A stretch of 64,000 nucleotides of DNA. Source: Sanderia malayensis. Its lineage: Eukaryota > Cnidaria > Scyphozoa > Semaeostomeae > Pelagiidae. Each line of letters starts with the position of its first letter. Positions within the stretch are counted from its first letter, which is position 1. Location of the stretch: assembly GCA_013076295.1 (NCBI GenBank), contig RQOL01000729.1, forward strand, positions 2,666,001 to 2,730,000. The letters are read 5' to 3'. The notes under the pieces were generated by a model, which saw only the letters and a program-made list of their open reading frames with translations, had not been told where the DNA came from and did not search any database. This document shows positions 52,301 to 62,630 of the stretch, in pieces. Position numbers and translations under genes: made by a program.

Positions 52301-54483
52301 TCAAAGTCATGCGACAACTCAAATATGATTTACATAGGGATATTATGTAAAATTTGCAATAAACTGAATACCATATAAATAGTGTTACATGATGTTATGA
52401 CATTATAAATCATTTGCAATATGATGAATAATCTTAACATCATGGTCATGAAAAGTGATGTAAAATTAGAAATGATATCCTGACATAACAATCCAAAGGG
52501 TATCAACAATTACTTGAGGCTAATTGGAATAACCCAAATTTGAATTAGAAGGGAATGCATGATTAATTCATCAGGCAGAGCACCTTATAGTGTTATAATA
52601 TTATAATTCCACGATAATGTATATTCACTTACTTCTTCTGGTAGATATGTAAGTATTTCCAAAAGTATTGGAAGTTCGTCGATAGAGGATGATAATCTGA
52701 AAGAGAATAAAATGAAGAGTAGCATTTCATAAAAACATGCAACTATTTATACAAGTAGTTTATTGCAAGGTTTTTTGCATGTGTGATGATTTAAAAACTT
52801 TACCTGCTAGCTAAATCAGCCACAGGATCAGACCATTGCGGAGACTGGGTTGCAAGATCAGCCAATGCAAGGCATAGCTGCAAGTTAAAATAAATTCAAA
52901 CATTCACCACAAAATCACATGGCAGTTAAAAATATCTCTCTGAATTTCATGCAAAATTATCCAACAGGAATGCCATATAATGTATCTTATCTGTAATGCT
53001 TTTAAAAAACTGTGCATGAAAATCGCACATATGGAAAGTCTTCTAGTTTAGATCAGCATCAGTACAAAGTTAATAATTGGTATTCTGAGTATTTACTAAA
53101 GTGTGAGAATCAACAAGAAATCTACTTGTGTTATTGTAGCCTTGGAGCCTTTCTGTAGATCTTTCAATTGCTGCAGCAAAGAATCTTTTAAATTCTAAAA
53201 GACAACAAAAATGCTGCTTTTGAAAACCGGAAAATACTTAGTTAAAATACCATAAAATACCAACACCGCATCCATTTCAAAACAAGTCACGATTACCAAC
53301 TTAAGTACAATACTATGCAAGTCATTATAAGTTGGCAAATCCTGGTACACCTTACTGATATAAAATAGTGATGAGGCTACTTACATTGTGTATATCTATA
53401 GACAACTCAGCAAAGTGAAACTGGACCTAACAACATAAAGAGTATACAATTAATTGCATGCTTCTTTTTATAACATGATATCTAGATACAACAAATAAAG
53501 ATAAAGAACTCAAAGAAAGAACTTTCCAGAATAACTAATTGAATACTTGATTAAATGTGAACTAAATTATACCATGTGTATATACAATTATACCACATAC
53601 ACTAGGTTCAAAAAACACCTGCTTAAAAATTGTATATTTTAGGACTCTTCAAAGTCCAGTATACTCCAAATGACATTGGAATTGCAGGGGCAGCTGGGTT
53701 AACTGCACCCTTACCTTTGGAAAAGTGCCCGTTGTGTTGCCCTAACATTCTCTTTCCTGCCCTCACCACTTTTACATCTTCTGCCACTTTTGCACAGTGT
53801 ATGTTGTGAAAAGCAAAGTACAAAATGAACTGCAATCACAATTGCTGCTAAATATGACAGAGCTTGTCCATTTGTATCAGCTTCTATTCGGAATTTCATT
53901 GTCAATCCATAAAGCTTTAGGTACCTTAGTTCTCATTGTTTGAGCTGCAAAGTAGCTTGTCTCTGTGTCTGAATTGGAATTTAGTAGCTGGCTAGAAATT
54001 TCCCAAGCATTCACCTGAAATAAAGCAGAACGAAAAATGACACACCACGTTCAGATTGTTAAAGTTTGCAAAAAAATACAAAACAGAAAAGAAAAGCTGA
54101 ACTCTTACTTAAGTTTTAGCATTTATTTAATCCATTTGTGACGCAAGATGTGGTATGTCAAACAAGGGGGAGGGGCATGAACAATCAACTTGAGCTGGGG
54201 GGGGGATTCATTTCGAGTTTCAAAAACCATAAATAGAAAGAACTACTTATGACTCTATGGTCATAAAATAACTGGAAACGCTGAGCAATTTATAAGGGGG
54301 CAGATATAGAAGACTTTTGCTAGTATAAGGGTGGCATAGAAAGAGATATTTTACTGAATGTTGAAAGTTTTCAAGCCATCTTGAAGCTTCGTCTTTTTTG
54401 CTTGGGTCTGCGCCTTTATACAAAACATCAATTGCATTCTTCACCGCTTCAGACGATGCTTTCTGCTGTCCGTGTTGCGCCAT
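37307..54483 (-). CDS. TNPO3: Transportin-3 (importin-beta family)
   Basis: About 30 small exons encode roughly 912 residues (human 923). TNPO3 is a HEAT-repeat importin that carries SR-domain splicing factors into the nucleus with Ran. Exons: 54355-54483, 53925-54014, 53385-53426, 53126-53194, 52804-52877, 52634-52696, 52097-52189, 51169-51264, 50970-51044, 50688-50788, 50515-50590, 50204-50266, 49869-50015, 49381-49489, 48591-48685, 47952-48088, 47612-47742, 46600-46660, 45943-46034, 45504-45595, 44880-44940, 43980-44050, 43578-43647, 43134-43250, 42447-42541, 41968-42114, 39182-39257, 38164-38255, 37831-37943, 37307-37367. Diagnostic stretches are [49 protein letters not shown] and the terminal [13 protein letters not shown]. 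Borders may be off by a base or two in places. Introns hold several transposons. Confidence 0.95.
39381..40582. mobile_element. Non-autonomous hAT-like element, 1.2 kb
   Basis: Perfect 15-bp inverted ends CAGGCGCGGATCCAG bound a 1,202-bp element in the TNPO3 intron between exons 26 and 27. The sequence GCTTT flanks both ends (39376-39380 and 40583-40587). This is shorter than the 8 bp normal for hAT, so the superfamily rests mainly on the CAGG...GGATCCAG termini. The left part contains short direct repeats built on GTCGCAAGCCAAT (about 39760-39835). No transposase frame is seen. Confidence 0.75.
40650..40812 (+). repeat. Left (5') LTR of the miniature LTR element
   Basis: 163-bp terminal repeat, TG...CA bounded, identical by eye to 41587-41749. 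It is followed by the presumed primer-binding site at 40814. Confidence 0.92.
41587..41749 (+). repeat. Right (3') LTR of the miniature LTR element
   Basis: 163-bp terminal repeat preceded directly by the polypurine tract and followed by the target duplication ATAAC. Confidence 0.92.
46722..46971. mobile_element. MITE with about 60-bp terminal inverted repeats
   Basis: A 250-bp element in a TNPO3 intron. The left arm starts TTTGAAAATCGGGAACATAG and runs about 60 bp to GTCTGACACTCAT. The right arm is its inverse with a single mismatch seen (T against C near the inner end). The unpaired middle is about 130 bp. No clear target duplication is visible. Confidence 0.85.
48803..49189. mobile_element. 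MITE, TACCGTAATG family, long copy
   Basis: A 387-bp element lies in a TNPO3 intron. Its ends TACCGTAATGCTTCGATTAA and, inverted, TACCGTAATGTTTCGATTAA match the 24514-24618 copy. Inside are repeated words such as AAACGCCCC, TCGAATAAA and TCGAATAGA on both strands. TA flanks are compatible with TA-targeting. Confidence 0.8.
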
Positions 54484-55009
54484 GTCCAGCAATGGGTCTA
54501 TTCCAGCGTTCAATCAGAACAAATATGATATCTGGAAAAGAACTCTTGCTTCCACGTGGTGGGCCTGGGCATTTACTGGCAATCCAAGGCTTAATTTTAG
54601 GCCCAGTTACAGCAGGGCAACTCGCCCAAGCAACAAGAACAAAGACTTTTTTTGCTGAAATAGCTAGTACCTTTGGCTGTGTCACTTCTGCCTCCGATAT
54701 TATGAAAGGTTGTTTGAAGATGGCGATAGTTTACGTGAAAATAATGCACATCGAACGAACAAGTTGTTTTTGAATATTTAGCCGTTGCTGTGACACAAAA
54801 TGGCAGCCATTAAGAAGGAACAAAATTTCAATTCAAGCACACACACGAGTGCACTCGTAACCTCCCTATGATAAAGAGGCATTCCATGATAGGCGCCGTG
54901 GAGGAGGCAAGGCAGGCGGGGGGGAGACACATCTGCTGGGTATCAATCAGGTTCGTCGGGTTGGGGTGGTTTGGTTCTTCCTTCAGAGGTGGCATGATAT
55001 GACTGTAAG
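54484..55009. promoter_or_regulatory. Divergent upstream region, TNPO3 and TMEM19
   Basis: These 526 bases separate the start codons of two genes running in opposite directions and should include both 5' untranslated regions and promoters. A short G-rich run lies near 54905-54925. I see no defined binding site. Confidence 0.45.
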
Positions 55010-56114
55010 ATGTTTCCTATAACTATAATCGTTTCACGGTCCTTTAGACTATGTTTTTCGATTTTTGCAGCAATTGGTATTTCAGTTCGTGGATATAGGA
55101 AGAAGTCTCTTAGTCTGAGTGGAGCTATCAGTGCTGTAATTGTTGGTTTCTGTCTGACTTTGGCAAATTATTGCTACTTTCTGTCGTTGATTTGCTTCTT
55201 CTTCACTTCATCCTTCTGGACCAAATGGAAATCCGAGAAGAAAAAGAAGATAGAAGAACAGTTCAAAGAAGGCAAGTGCTTAATTCAAGATTCCTTGATG
55301 TACTTGTTTTGTTTGTATGTGTAGCTCTCTTGGGTTGCCTTGGCATGACCAGAGTTAACAAATAAAAATATGTATGTTGTATTTATTTGTAATCTTGATG
55401 TTGGTAATTGCTTTATATCATCTTGTGTGATCTTCGTTTTCATGCTTTTTAGGAGGACAAAGAAATTGGCTCCAAGTATTCTGTAATGGAGGCTTTCCAG
55501 TTGTAATTAGCTGTGTTTACCTTCTTGAAGTTGGTTGCAGAGAGAGCCCCATAAATTATGCAAAGGATTTCATTGCTTCTGCATTGAACATTGCCCTCCT
55601 TGGGGCACTGGCTTGCTGCAACGGGGACACATGGTCCAGTGAAATTGGCACAGCAGTGGGACCAAAGACCCCTCGATTGATCACAACATTTAAGAGGGTT
55701 CCTGTTGGCACCAATGGTGCAATATCTATTATTGGAACCTTGTCAAGTGTAGTTGGAGGATTAGTTATTGGGCTGGTCTATTACCTGACGGTTACTGTGT
55801 TCTGTAACCTGGACCATTTCTCTGGGACATATCCACCACAATGGCCTATAATCATCATTGGCACACTGGCTGGTTTTGTTGGCAGTATTGTGGACTCAAT
55901 CCTGGGTGCAACTTTACAATATTCGGGGTATTGTGAAAGGGAGCGTAAAGTTGTTAGCAAACCTTCCCGCAATGTGAAACATATTTGTGGAAGGAACATT
56001 CTTGACAACCATCTAGTTAATCTTGTATCTTCATCCATGACTGGCATAATGATGTCATTTCTGGGGTATGCCATATGGGAATATATTGATGAAACAGGAC
56101 GTTCTGCTATATAA
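55010..56114 (+). CDS. TMEM19: TMEM19, multi-pass membrane protein
   Basis: Two exons (55010-55271 and 55453-56114) give 307 residues; human TMEM19 has 336. The join reads EQFKEG-GQRNWLQVFCNGG, matching the family's conserved GGQRNWVQVFCNG. Further family signatures are GDTWSSEIG, TPRLITTFKRVPVGTNG, GSIVDSILGATLQYSG and GRNILDNHLVNL. Several hydrophobic segments indicate a polytopic membrane protein of the DUF92 group; related bacterial and plant proteins include a phytyl-phosphate kinase, but the animal function is unsettled. The intron uses a GC donor (GAAG then GCAAGT) with an AG acceptor. An AATAAA at 56128-56133, only 14 bases past the stop, suggests a very short 3' untranslated region. 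Confidence 0.93.
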
Positions 56115-56667
56115 TAAGCAATATTGTAATAAAACCAAGTAATACACTTTTGCGTTGCACCTTCCATCCATATCACTAAGCATACTCTACAAATTTGTGT
56201 TCAAGTAGTAACTGTTTTTATTTCACATGTTTTTGTATACCTTGTCTTAAACATTTATTTTCATACTAACAATTGTCTTAATCGTTGCCTGCTTTCTTTC
56301 CAGAAGTAAAGATGAATTTAGTATACAGGTGATAAAGCAATTAAACTTGCCTTCGAATTATTCAACTCGATTCAACTGCATACAAAGAAAGCATACATTG
56401 CAGCTCTTAAATCTAAATAAATGGTTGCAGGTTAACATGACAACTAAAGTTAAGCCTATCCCATAAATGAAATCCTAAACCAAAATATAATTTTCTGCAC
56501 TTCAAATTGATGACTAAGTTGGTCATTGCAGCCATGGTAAAATATCTGTGTTAAATCCTACAGTGTTTTGATACAGTATGCCAAAGTTTTTGTACTTGAA
56601 ATAGAGTTTTGGTTAACAGCATGGGAGATATCCAACTTGCAATTATTATTTGAAATAATTGACTTTG
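56115..56667. other. Convergent 3' region, TMEM19 and BAK-like gene
   Basis: Short AT-rich spacer between the stop codons of converging genes. Apart from the TMEM19 polyadenylation signal nothing distinct is seen. Confidence 0.6.
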
Positions 56668-58433
56668 TTACTTTTTTGAGCTGAATCCTGGGCCAATCTT
56701 TATCAATGCTAATGCACAAAATGTAAGGATGCTAACTACCATAAGTCTTTTCATCCAAATTTCTGAAGTGTGTTCTCTTGGATTTAGTATAGCAAGCTAG
56801 AAATGATAAAAGTGGAATTAATCACGTTGATTAATAATAAATACAGACTGACAATACTGATTCTATGACATCATAACATCATTTTCTTATGATGTATAAA
56901 CCCCTCCGGCTGAGTATTTGCCTTTGTTAAAACTTTACATCAACGTCCCCAAACTGAAATCCCAACTGAAAACATTCACAGTTGTGCATTGTAGCACATT
57001 AGATTCAAGCAAAGAAATTGTATCTCATATGGCAACTTTAAAACAGAAAGAAAATACTGATGTTCAATTATCATGAAACTAAATATTTATTCAAATATGT
57101 AACTCATGATCTGGAAGGTTTGTATATGATGATGCACTTGGAATATATTTAAATTCCATTGTACACTCATTTTCATTAACAAATTCATTGATGAGAAATT
57201 TGTTGCTGATTCCAATATTTCTTACTTCAAAGAGAAATTTTTCAGACCATGTGGCATCTATCAACTGTTGATACTAAGAATGCTATTAAACCATGCCATG
57301 AGTGTTTTTAGAAATAAAGTATATTTATAGCATTGCAACTACTGTGCCTGTTAAGAAATGCAAAACTTAAAACTAAAACTAAAGCAACAAGCTTTCGTAG
57401 GAAACCAATTTTTGCCAAGAAAACTTTGAGAAAGCTTCAGTACTGAAATTGGGAAACAGCTAAGAAAGCCGTAGTACCAGGCTGAAAAAAAGTTCCTCAT
57501 AAAAACATATATATTTTTCATAGCAGATGCTTTACACATACCCAGCCACCATGATTTGCTATCCAATTTGATATCTTCTCTTGGATGATAAAGCTCACAA
57601 CAAAATTGACAATTTTCTTCAGAAATGTTCCTACTGACCTTGTCTTCGACTTAATGACAGACATTGCTATTTCATACCCAAAGCAAAGCAGTGCAACAAT
57701 TCTACCCCAATTGATTCCGTTCTGGAAGAGTCTCTTGGCTATTTTCGCAAATGTTGCATAAGCTGTCTCTGATGTGAGGCCAAGACTCTTGGTCATATCA
57801 ACAAGTTGGGAATGATATTTTCGGTTAAGCTGGTCGCCCATTTCAGCCAATGTCTGTGGAAAAAATCAGTGAATTAAAAAATAATACTACAAGAATAAGC
57901 TTCTGAGCAATTTTCAAGCAATTGCATTATACTATATTTGTTATCAAAATTAGACCTGGAGTGGTGAACTGGTGGTGGACAGCATTGGGCCTGCACCAGC
58001 CCCACAGCTCCAAAAGTCCTTATCACATCACACTGAACCTTTGACACAAGAGACAAGCATTACAGGGGCCAAGATGCAAAGCCCCAACGCATAACCTCCA
58101 ACGCAGCCCACCCTGTTGACAAATATTTTACTGCTACTACTACCAACCAATCCAACCCCAGGAACGTTTGAAAGAAAGCAATTTACTCACTTTCCCGAGT
58201 ACTTGTTGCTCTTTGGATTTCTTTTCTTCTTGAGAACTGACAGTTTCTAGCTCTTGAAGAACCGGCTTTGGTATCTGGCCAACGCTGAAGTGGCCACCAT
58301 CGGCTTCCTGTTCTATTCGGCTTGTCAGTCGATGGTACATGAATCCTTTGAATATGTTCTCCGTTTCCTCTTTGAATTCTTCATCTTCTTTAGAAAGTTG
58401 CTCCTCGCTATCAACATCGGCCTTTTCAGCCAT
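56668..58433 (-). CDS. BAK1: BAK-like pro-apoptotic Bcl-2 family protein
   Basis: Three exons (58191-58433, 57542-57853, 56668-56796), all phase 0, give 227 residues. An acidic N-terminus is followed by BH3 around residues 78-95 (TLAEMGDQLNRKY, with the Leu and Gly-Asp core). BH1 is GINWGRIVALLCFGYEIA (NWGR at about 129-132) and BH2 is WIANHGGW (178-185). The C-terminal anchor is ILTFCALALI with flanking Lys/Arg. The spacing and the words SGINWGRVVALLGFGY and WIAQRGGW of human BAK match closely, so this is BAK rather than BAX. Known BAK sits in the mitochondrial outer membrane and oligomerises into pores on activation. The second intron falls right after GGW, as in many Bcl-2 genes. Another Bcl-2 family exon lies about 4 kb away on the same strand. 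Confidence 0.93.
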
Positions 58434-61400
58434 CTTTCTTCTCTATCTTCTTCTAATTATCCAACAGTTTTGATTGACAATACACAATTTTATAGGGATA
58501 GATATCTAATTTGGTATGAACAGAGAGCCTTAGATCAGCGCCTGAGCCAGACAGAAGACAAACATGGCGGCCTTAATAATTTTAATTCATATTCATGATG
58601 GCAGACTCATATCCAGCTGTCTCCAATAATACGCACATTCGATACGCACCCCCGTCCAGACTCATCAGAGCTTGTAAATACATGCAACAAAACAAACATA
58701 GCATGTATACAATCAAATCAGTTCTGCAAATTAAAACAAAGTTGAACTGGAGGTAGAAGCCAAGCTTCAAGGTGGAAAGATTCTGTTATCATTTTCACAC
58801 ACAGCTAAGCTACATGCTGCATTTCATCGGGCAAAACTGGCATCATCTGTTGCATTTCACGGGGTATAGCAGGGAATAAATGACTAAAGCTGATAGTTCA
58901 ATTTCAATTTCAAAGCTGATAGTTCAGTTAGACTTAATGTGCCACGGTAAAAACTATAAATCTATTGTTGACTTAAAATATTTATTTGTGCACGAAATGC
59001 TTGTTAGACCATGATACCTTGCTAACTACCTTAAATTCTTTCGTCCAGGAAGCAAAACTGTGCACTGATCAAGTTTAACACATAGTTCATTGTAATATCA
59101 GGGGGAATAGAAAAAGATAGCCACCCCTGACAAAATAATACATAACACGTTTCGCGAATCAAAAATTTTACATTGCTATAGCACAAAATTTCTACACAAA
59201 ATATTTTTTGAGTCCTTACCAATGCCCTTACCATTCCTGTTACAAGATATTTTCAATAAATTACTTAGTTAGTACGGGGATTACTATTTTGGCCCACCCT
59301 GGTCCTAACTTTCAATTATTTGCAGTGATGTTCAAAATTGAAACGTTTCCTTTGGATTTTGTCTTTATCAGAAAAAACTCCTTAAATTTTTAATGTCCAC
59401 TAACTGTTATCACATATTCTAAGAATGCCCACTATTATCATGTGCTTCGCTTATAAAACAAAATTTTGTATAAATGAATTTTGTATTGGACGTTGTTTGA
59501 AAGTTGAAGCTATACTAATTAATTTCGTGCAAATTTCACGTGCATCTGACAAACATAAGTTACTTAAACTTCTCTTCGAAGTAAGATTCGTCTTACAAAA
59601 GTTTGCATACACTGACTGCGATGTGAGTTCGAGTCTACGACCTGTCTGAACTTATTAAGCCGAAGCTGATTAAGAAGAGAAACAATAAGTTACATACTTT
59701 TGATTTTCCACGGTGTACTTTAGCCATATCGATCAATATAAGTAGTTACAGAGAGATATATGATTTTAATACAGTGCAAATAAAAGTACAATAACATCGG
59801 GATGTATATTTTAACGACTAATGATTATAACGACAAATAATATGAAAATACGCTGTTCGTTTCATTAATTGTGAAGATACAACTAATCATGCACAAATGA
59901 ACATAAATAGTGTGTGCAATTAAAGAATTCCGAAACTTAAGAATTTGCAAAGACTAATGTTCAAACTGAAGACACGAAGTAGACGATTTGGGCGTTCAGT
60001 GGTGAAGATAAGAAATTTCGGAATCAAGAAGGGACAAATGCACATGGAGGATTTAAAGTGAATTGAAAAATTATCAAATCAATAATTATATTACCAGCAC
60101 CATAACTACTAGCACTGAAGCATTAATCGTAACTGCCCAAGCAAAACCTGTACCATTATAAAGTATACACTATTAATATAAGCTATTAATATTAAACAAT
60201 CATTTAAAGTTGGACATGGGTGTCCTTCCCCACCACCACTATGGCTCAATTATGCTTCCATAAATATGAGTTCATTATTAATTTAGCATATTGTAATTAT
60301 AATCGACCGTGAGAAAATAGCTGTCGTTAGAAATCATGTACACGTTTTTATAAGAGACTGACATGTAAGAAACTGGAACAAGAATGAACAAACATTTCAG
60401 AAACTTTAGTAGTAGCCTCGCGAATAATCAAGAAATTGCAAAATTTCCATTCTTAAATGCGAATCAATTGTATTTAGTCTGTGCAAGGTACATGGTCTTA
60501 GGGAATACTTGTGCTTGAAAAAGATTGTAAATTTTTTAATTTGTAGATTTTCGTGATGATCTGGGTTGATGTCCACCCAAAAATATTCAGGTTCAGAGGT
60601 TCAAAACAATAACGTAAATTTTGACTTTAACTTTCTTATAAAAATGTGCACTGCAGAGCGATTTAACACAAGTACTTGGGGAATGTCACAAACTGACATC
60701 GACTTGAACTCAGTCAGACTAAAGAAAATTATGTAAGAAACCCCTCACCTTATGTATACGGGTTATAATGACATTATAGAAATAAAAATGATGATGAACA
60801 TAAAATGTATAATTGGTTAGTGTAGATACCGATGAGAAATCAAAGAAAACAAATAGCTGTTATGAGTGGGTACGATGTTTACCAAGCTATATTATGTACG
60901 AAGTTAAAAACTTACGTTGTCTAGTAAATGTTTTTGCGTAAGTAAAAGTAACAACTTCAGCTATAAAACAAAGAAATACATTAAATGCGAAGCCTTAAAT
61001 TGTACATGGTCCGGATTCCTTGTGCTAAGAACTCCGCGATCCACGATTCCATGCCTTAAAAGTCCCAAATTTCCAGCATGTGACGCTTGCTTAAGACGTC
61101 ATTCTAAATTCATTTCTATTGGTCTTATCATTTACTCGTTATGTTTTAATAGTTTATATACCCAATAATAAAAGTATAAAAGCACCTCTAAATAATAATG
61201 GCTTGAACGTGCAGCCACAAAGATTTTCAACAATCAGTTGGGCAGAATATTAAAGGCAATGGAATCATTTCATAACAAACTTTGATAAAACCCAAAATTA
61301 ACTCATCGTATGTGGCTTTGTTAAACTGAGAGAATAAACTCCAGTTCAAGGGAGCAAAGTGTTATTAACAAGATTCCATTGCATGTAGCACCACGTATGA

Positions 61401-61814
61401 CCATACTAGTCTATGGATGACTGTCGTGCCAAAATGAATGATATCTATCTAGTAAAGATTTGTATATAACTCGCTGGTAAAGTACTCTAAAAACTGTACA
61501 ATATCAGCTCCACTGATGTACGGTCCTTAGCACAGAGAGTATCAGCAGTCCGTGCTAATTTAAATTGAAATAATATTGGGATCTGCTCCAGATACCAGAG
61601 CCTCGAGTGGAATTCTCTAACCCCCCCTCCCCCCAAAGCTCTGGTATGCAAAGTAATTGCGATAAAAAACAAAATGACTAGTGAAAATAAAACATGTGCG
61701 CAGCCAGTGAGTGAACTGGCTGATCATGTAACTGCAAGAGTAATTCTTTAACAATGAAAGAAATAAATTCCATACGCTTCATTCAAACACACCTTCAAGA
61801 TGCAGTGATCAAAG

Positions 61815-61855
61815 AAGCCACACCAAGCCAAGCCACGCCAAGCCAAACGAAACAA
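61815..61855. repeat. CCAAG-type simple repeat
   Basis: Imperfect run of AAGCCA/CCAAG words. Confidence 0.7.
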
Positions 61856-62298
61856 AGGAAAGAAATTTAAATTAGCTAATAAAAGTATATCCTAATGCAG
61901 GAGTTTGAAAAATAAGATGCACTAAACTACAGAACTGACTAAATTTTCATATTGGCTTCGTGTTATTATACGTTTAGTGCTTTAGAAGCTCGAATAATAA
62001 ATGCATACCTAATAAAACTGATAATATGACATGCCGTTCCTGAAGAGCGTGTGCATAATTTTGTTATTTGACCACACTCTCTTTCTTTATAGGAAATCTC
62101 AATGGCACGTTGTCTTAATGCAAAATTGTGACACTCTCTCTATCGGTGGAGTGGATGAATCGGAAGATTACAGTGAAATGGTGAAATAACAAGCCTGACG
62201 ATGTATGATTAGCAAAGGCCTGGTACAAATCTGACAAAGTTTCATAGCATATGTAATGCACACTCCATATCAAAAAACACTTTTCGGTTTCCTTCTAA

Positions 62299-62329
62299 GT
62301 TTGTTATATCGAATTTCGATATAACAAAC
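62299..62329. repeat. Perfect 14-bp hairpin
   Basis: GTTTGTTATATCGA, a 3-base loop and the exact inverse TCGATATAACAAAC. Confidence 0.85.
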
Positions 62330-62351
62330 GTCGAAGGAAACATTTGCAATG

Positions 62352-62420
62352 TTCAATGATAACAATAGCACAGCGCTACTTCGATAATCGAAATATCGCG
62401 GTGCTGTTGTTATCATTGAA
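62352..62420. repeat. Imperfect hairpin next to the 62299 palindrome
   Basis: The left arm TTCAATGATAACAATAGCAC pairs with the inverse of the right end (GTGCTGTTGTTATCATTGAA) with few mismatches. It may be part of one small MITE together with 62299-62329. Confidence 0.65.
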
Positions 62421-62507
62421 GTAAATATCTGTTCTTTGGGATTTTCAGAAACGGCATACCATATTGACAGCAATAACGAGAATAATACAATAATAACTTC
62501 ACATGTG

Positions 62508-62630
62508 CTATTTGCATGTGAGCATAAACAATGCGCCCAGCCCAAGACCCGCAAGGGTTGAAATAACAAAACCCTGTTTGTAGCCATCTTCTTGATCGTC
62601 TTTCTTTTTGAAAAACTCCACGAAGCCATT
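62508..62630 (-). CDS. Last exon of a second Bcl-2 family gene (partial)
   Basis: A 123-bp exon with acceptor cttgtag reads NGFVEFFKKKDDQEDG, then a 15-20 residue hydrophobic anchor (VISTLAGLGLGALFML), then TCK and stop. This is the typical end of Bcl-2/Bcl-xL/Mcl-1-like proteins, where BH2 finishes with GGW and the next residues read xTFVELY before the tail anchor. Here the exon would begin right after GGW, the same intron position as in the neighbouring BAK gene. The BH3-BH1-BH2 exon was not found up to 64000, so the rest must lie beyond the right edge. Pro- or anti-apoptotic type cannot be decided; FVEFF resembles anti-apoptotic members. Confidence 0.7.
   Translation of the reverse strand, partial: NGFVEFFKKKDDQEDGYKQGFVISTLAGLGLGALFMLTCK

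Larger units (their letters stand above)
58434..62507. other. Intergenic region without recognisable gene
   Basis: About 4 kb of AT-rich DNA between BAK and the second Bcl-2 gene. Short frames exist but none has family motifs or convincing splice sites. It contains a CCAAG-type simple repeat (about 61815-61855) and two hairpins near 62299-62420. Confidence 0.6.

Noticed and set aside
54381..54773. 130-codon plus-strand frame near the TNPO3 start
   Set aside because: Half of it is antisense to TNPO3 exon 1 and the rest lies in the divergent promoter; no family resemblance.
60917..61168. 83-codon plus-strand frame with several cysteines
   Set aside because: The cysteines fit no zinc-finger or secreted-protein pattern, it has no ATG at its beginning, and there are no splice or promoter signs.
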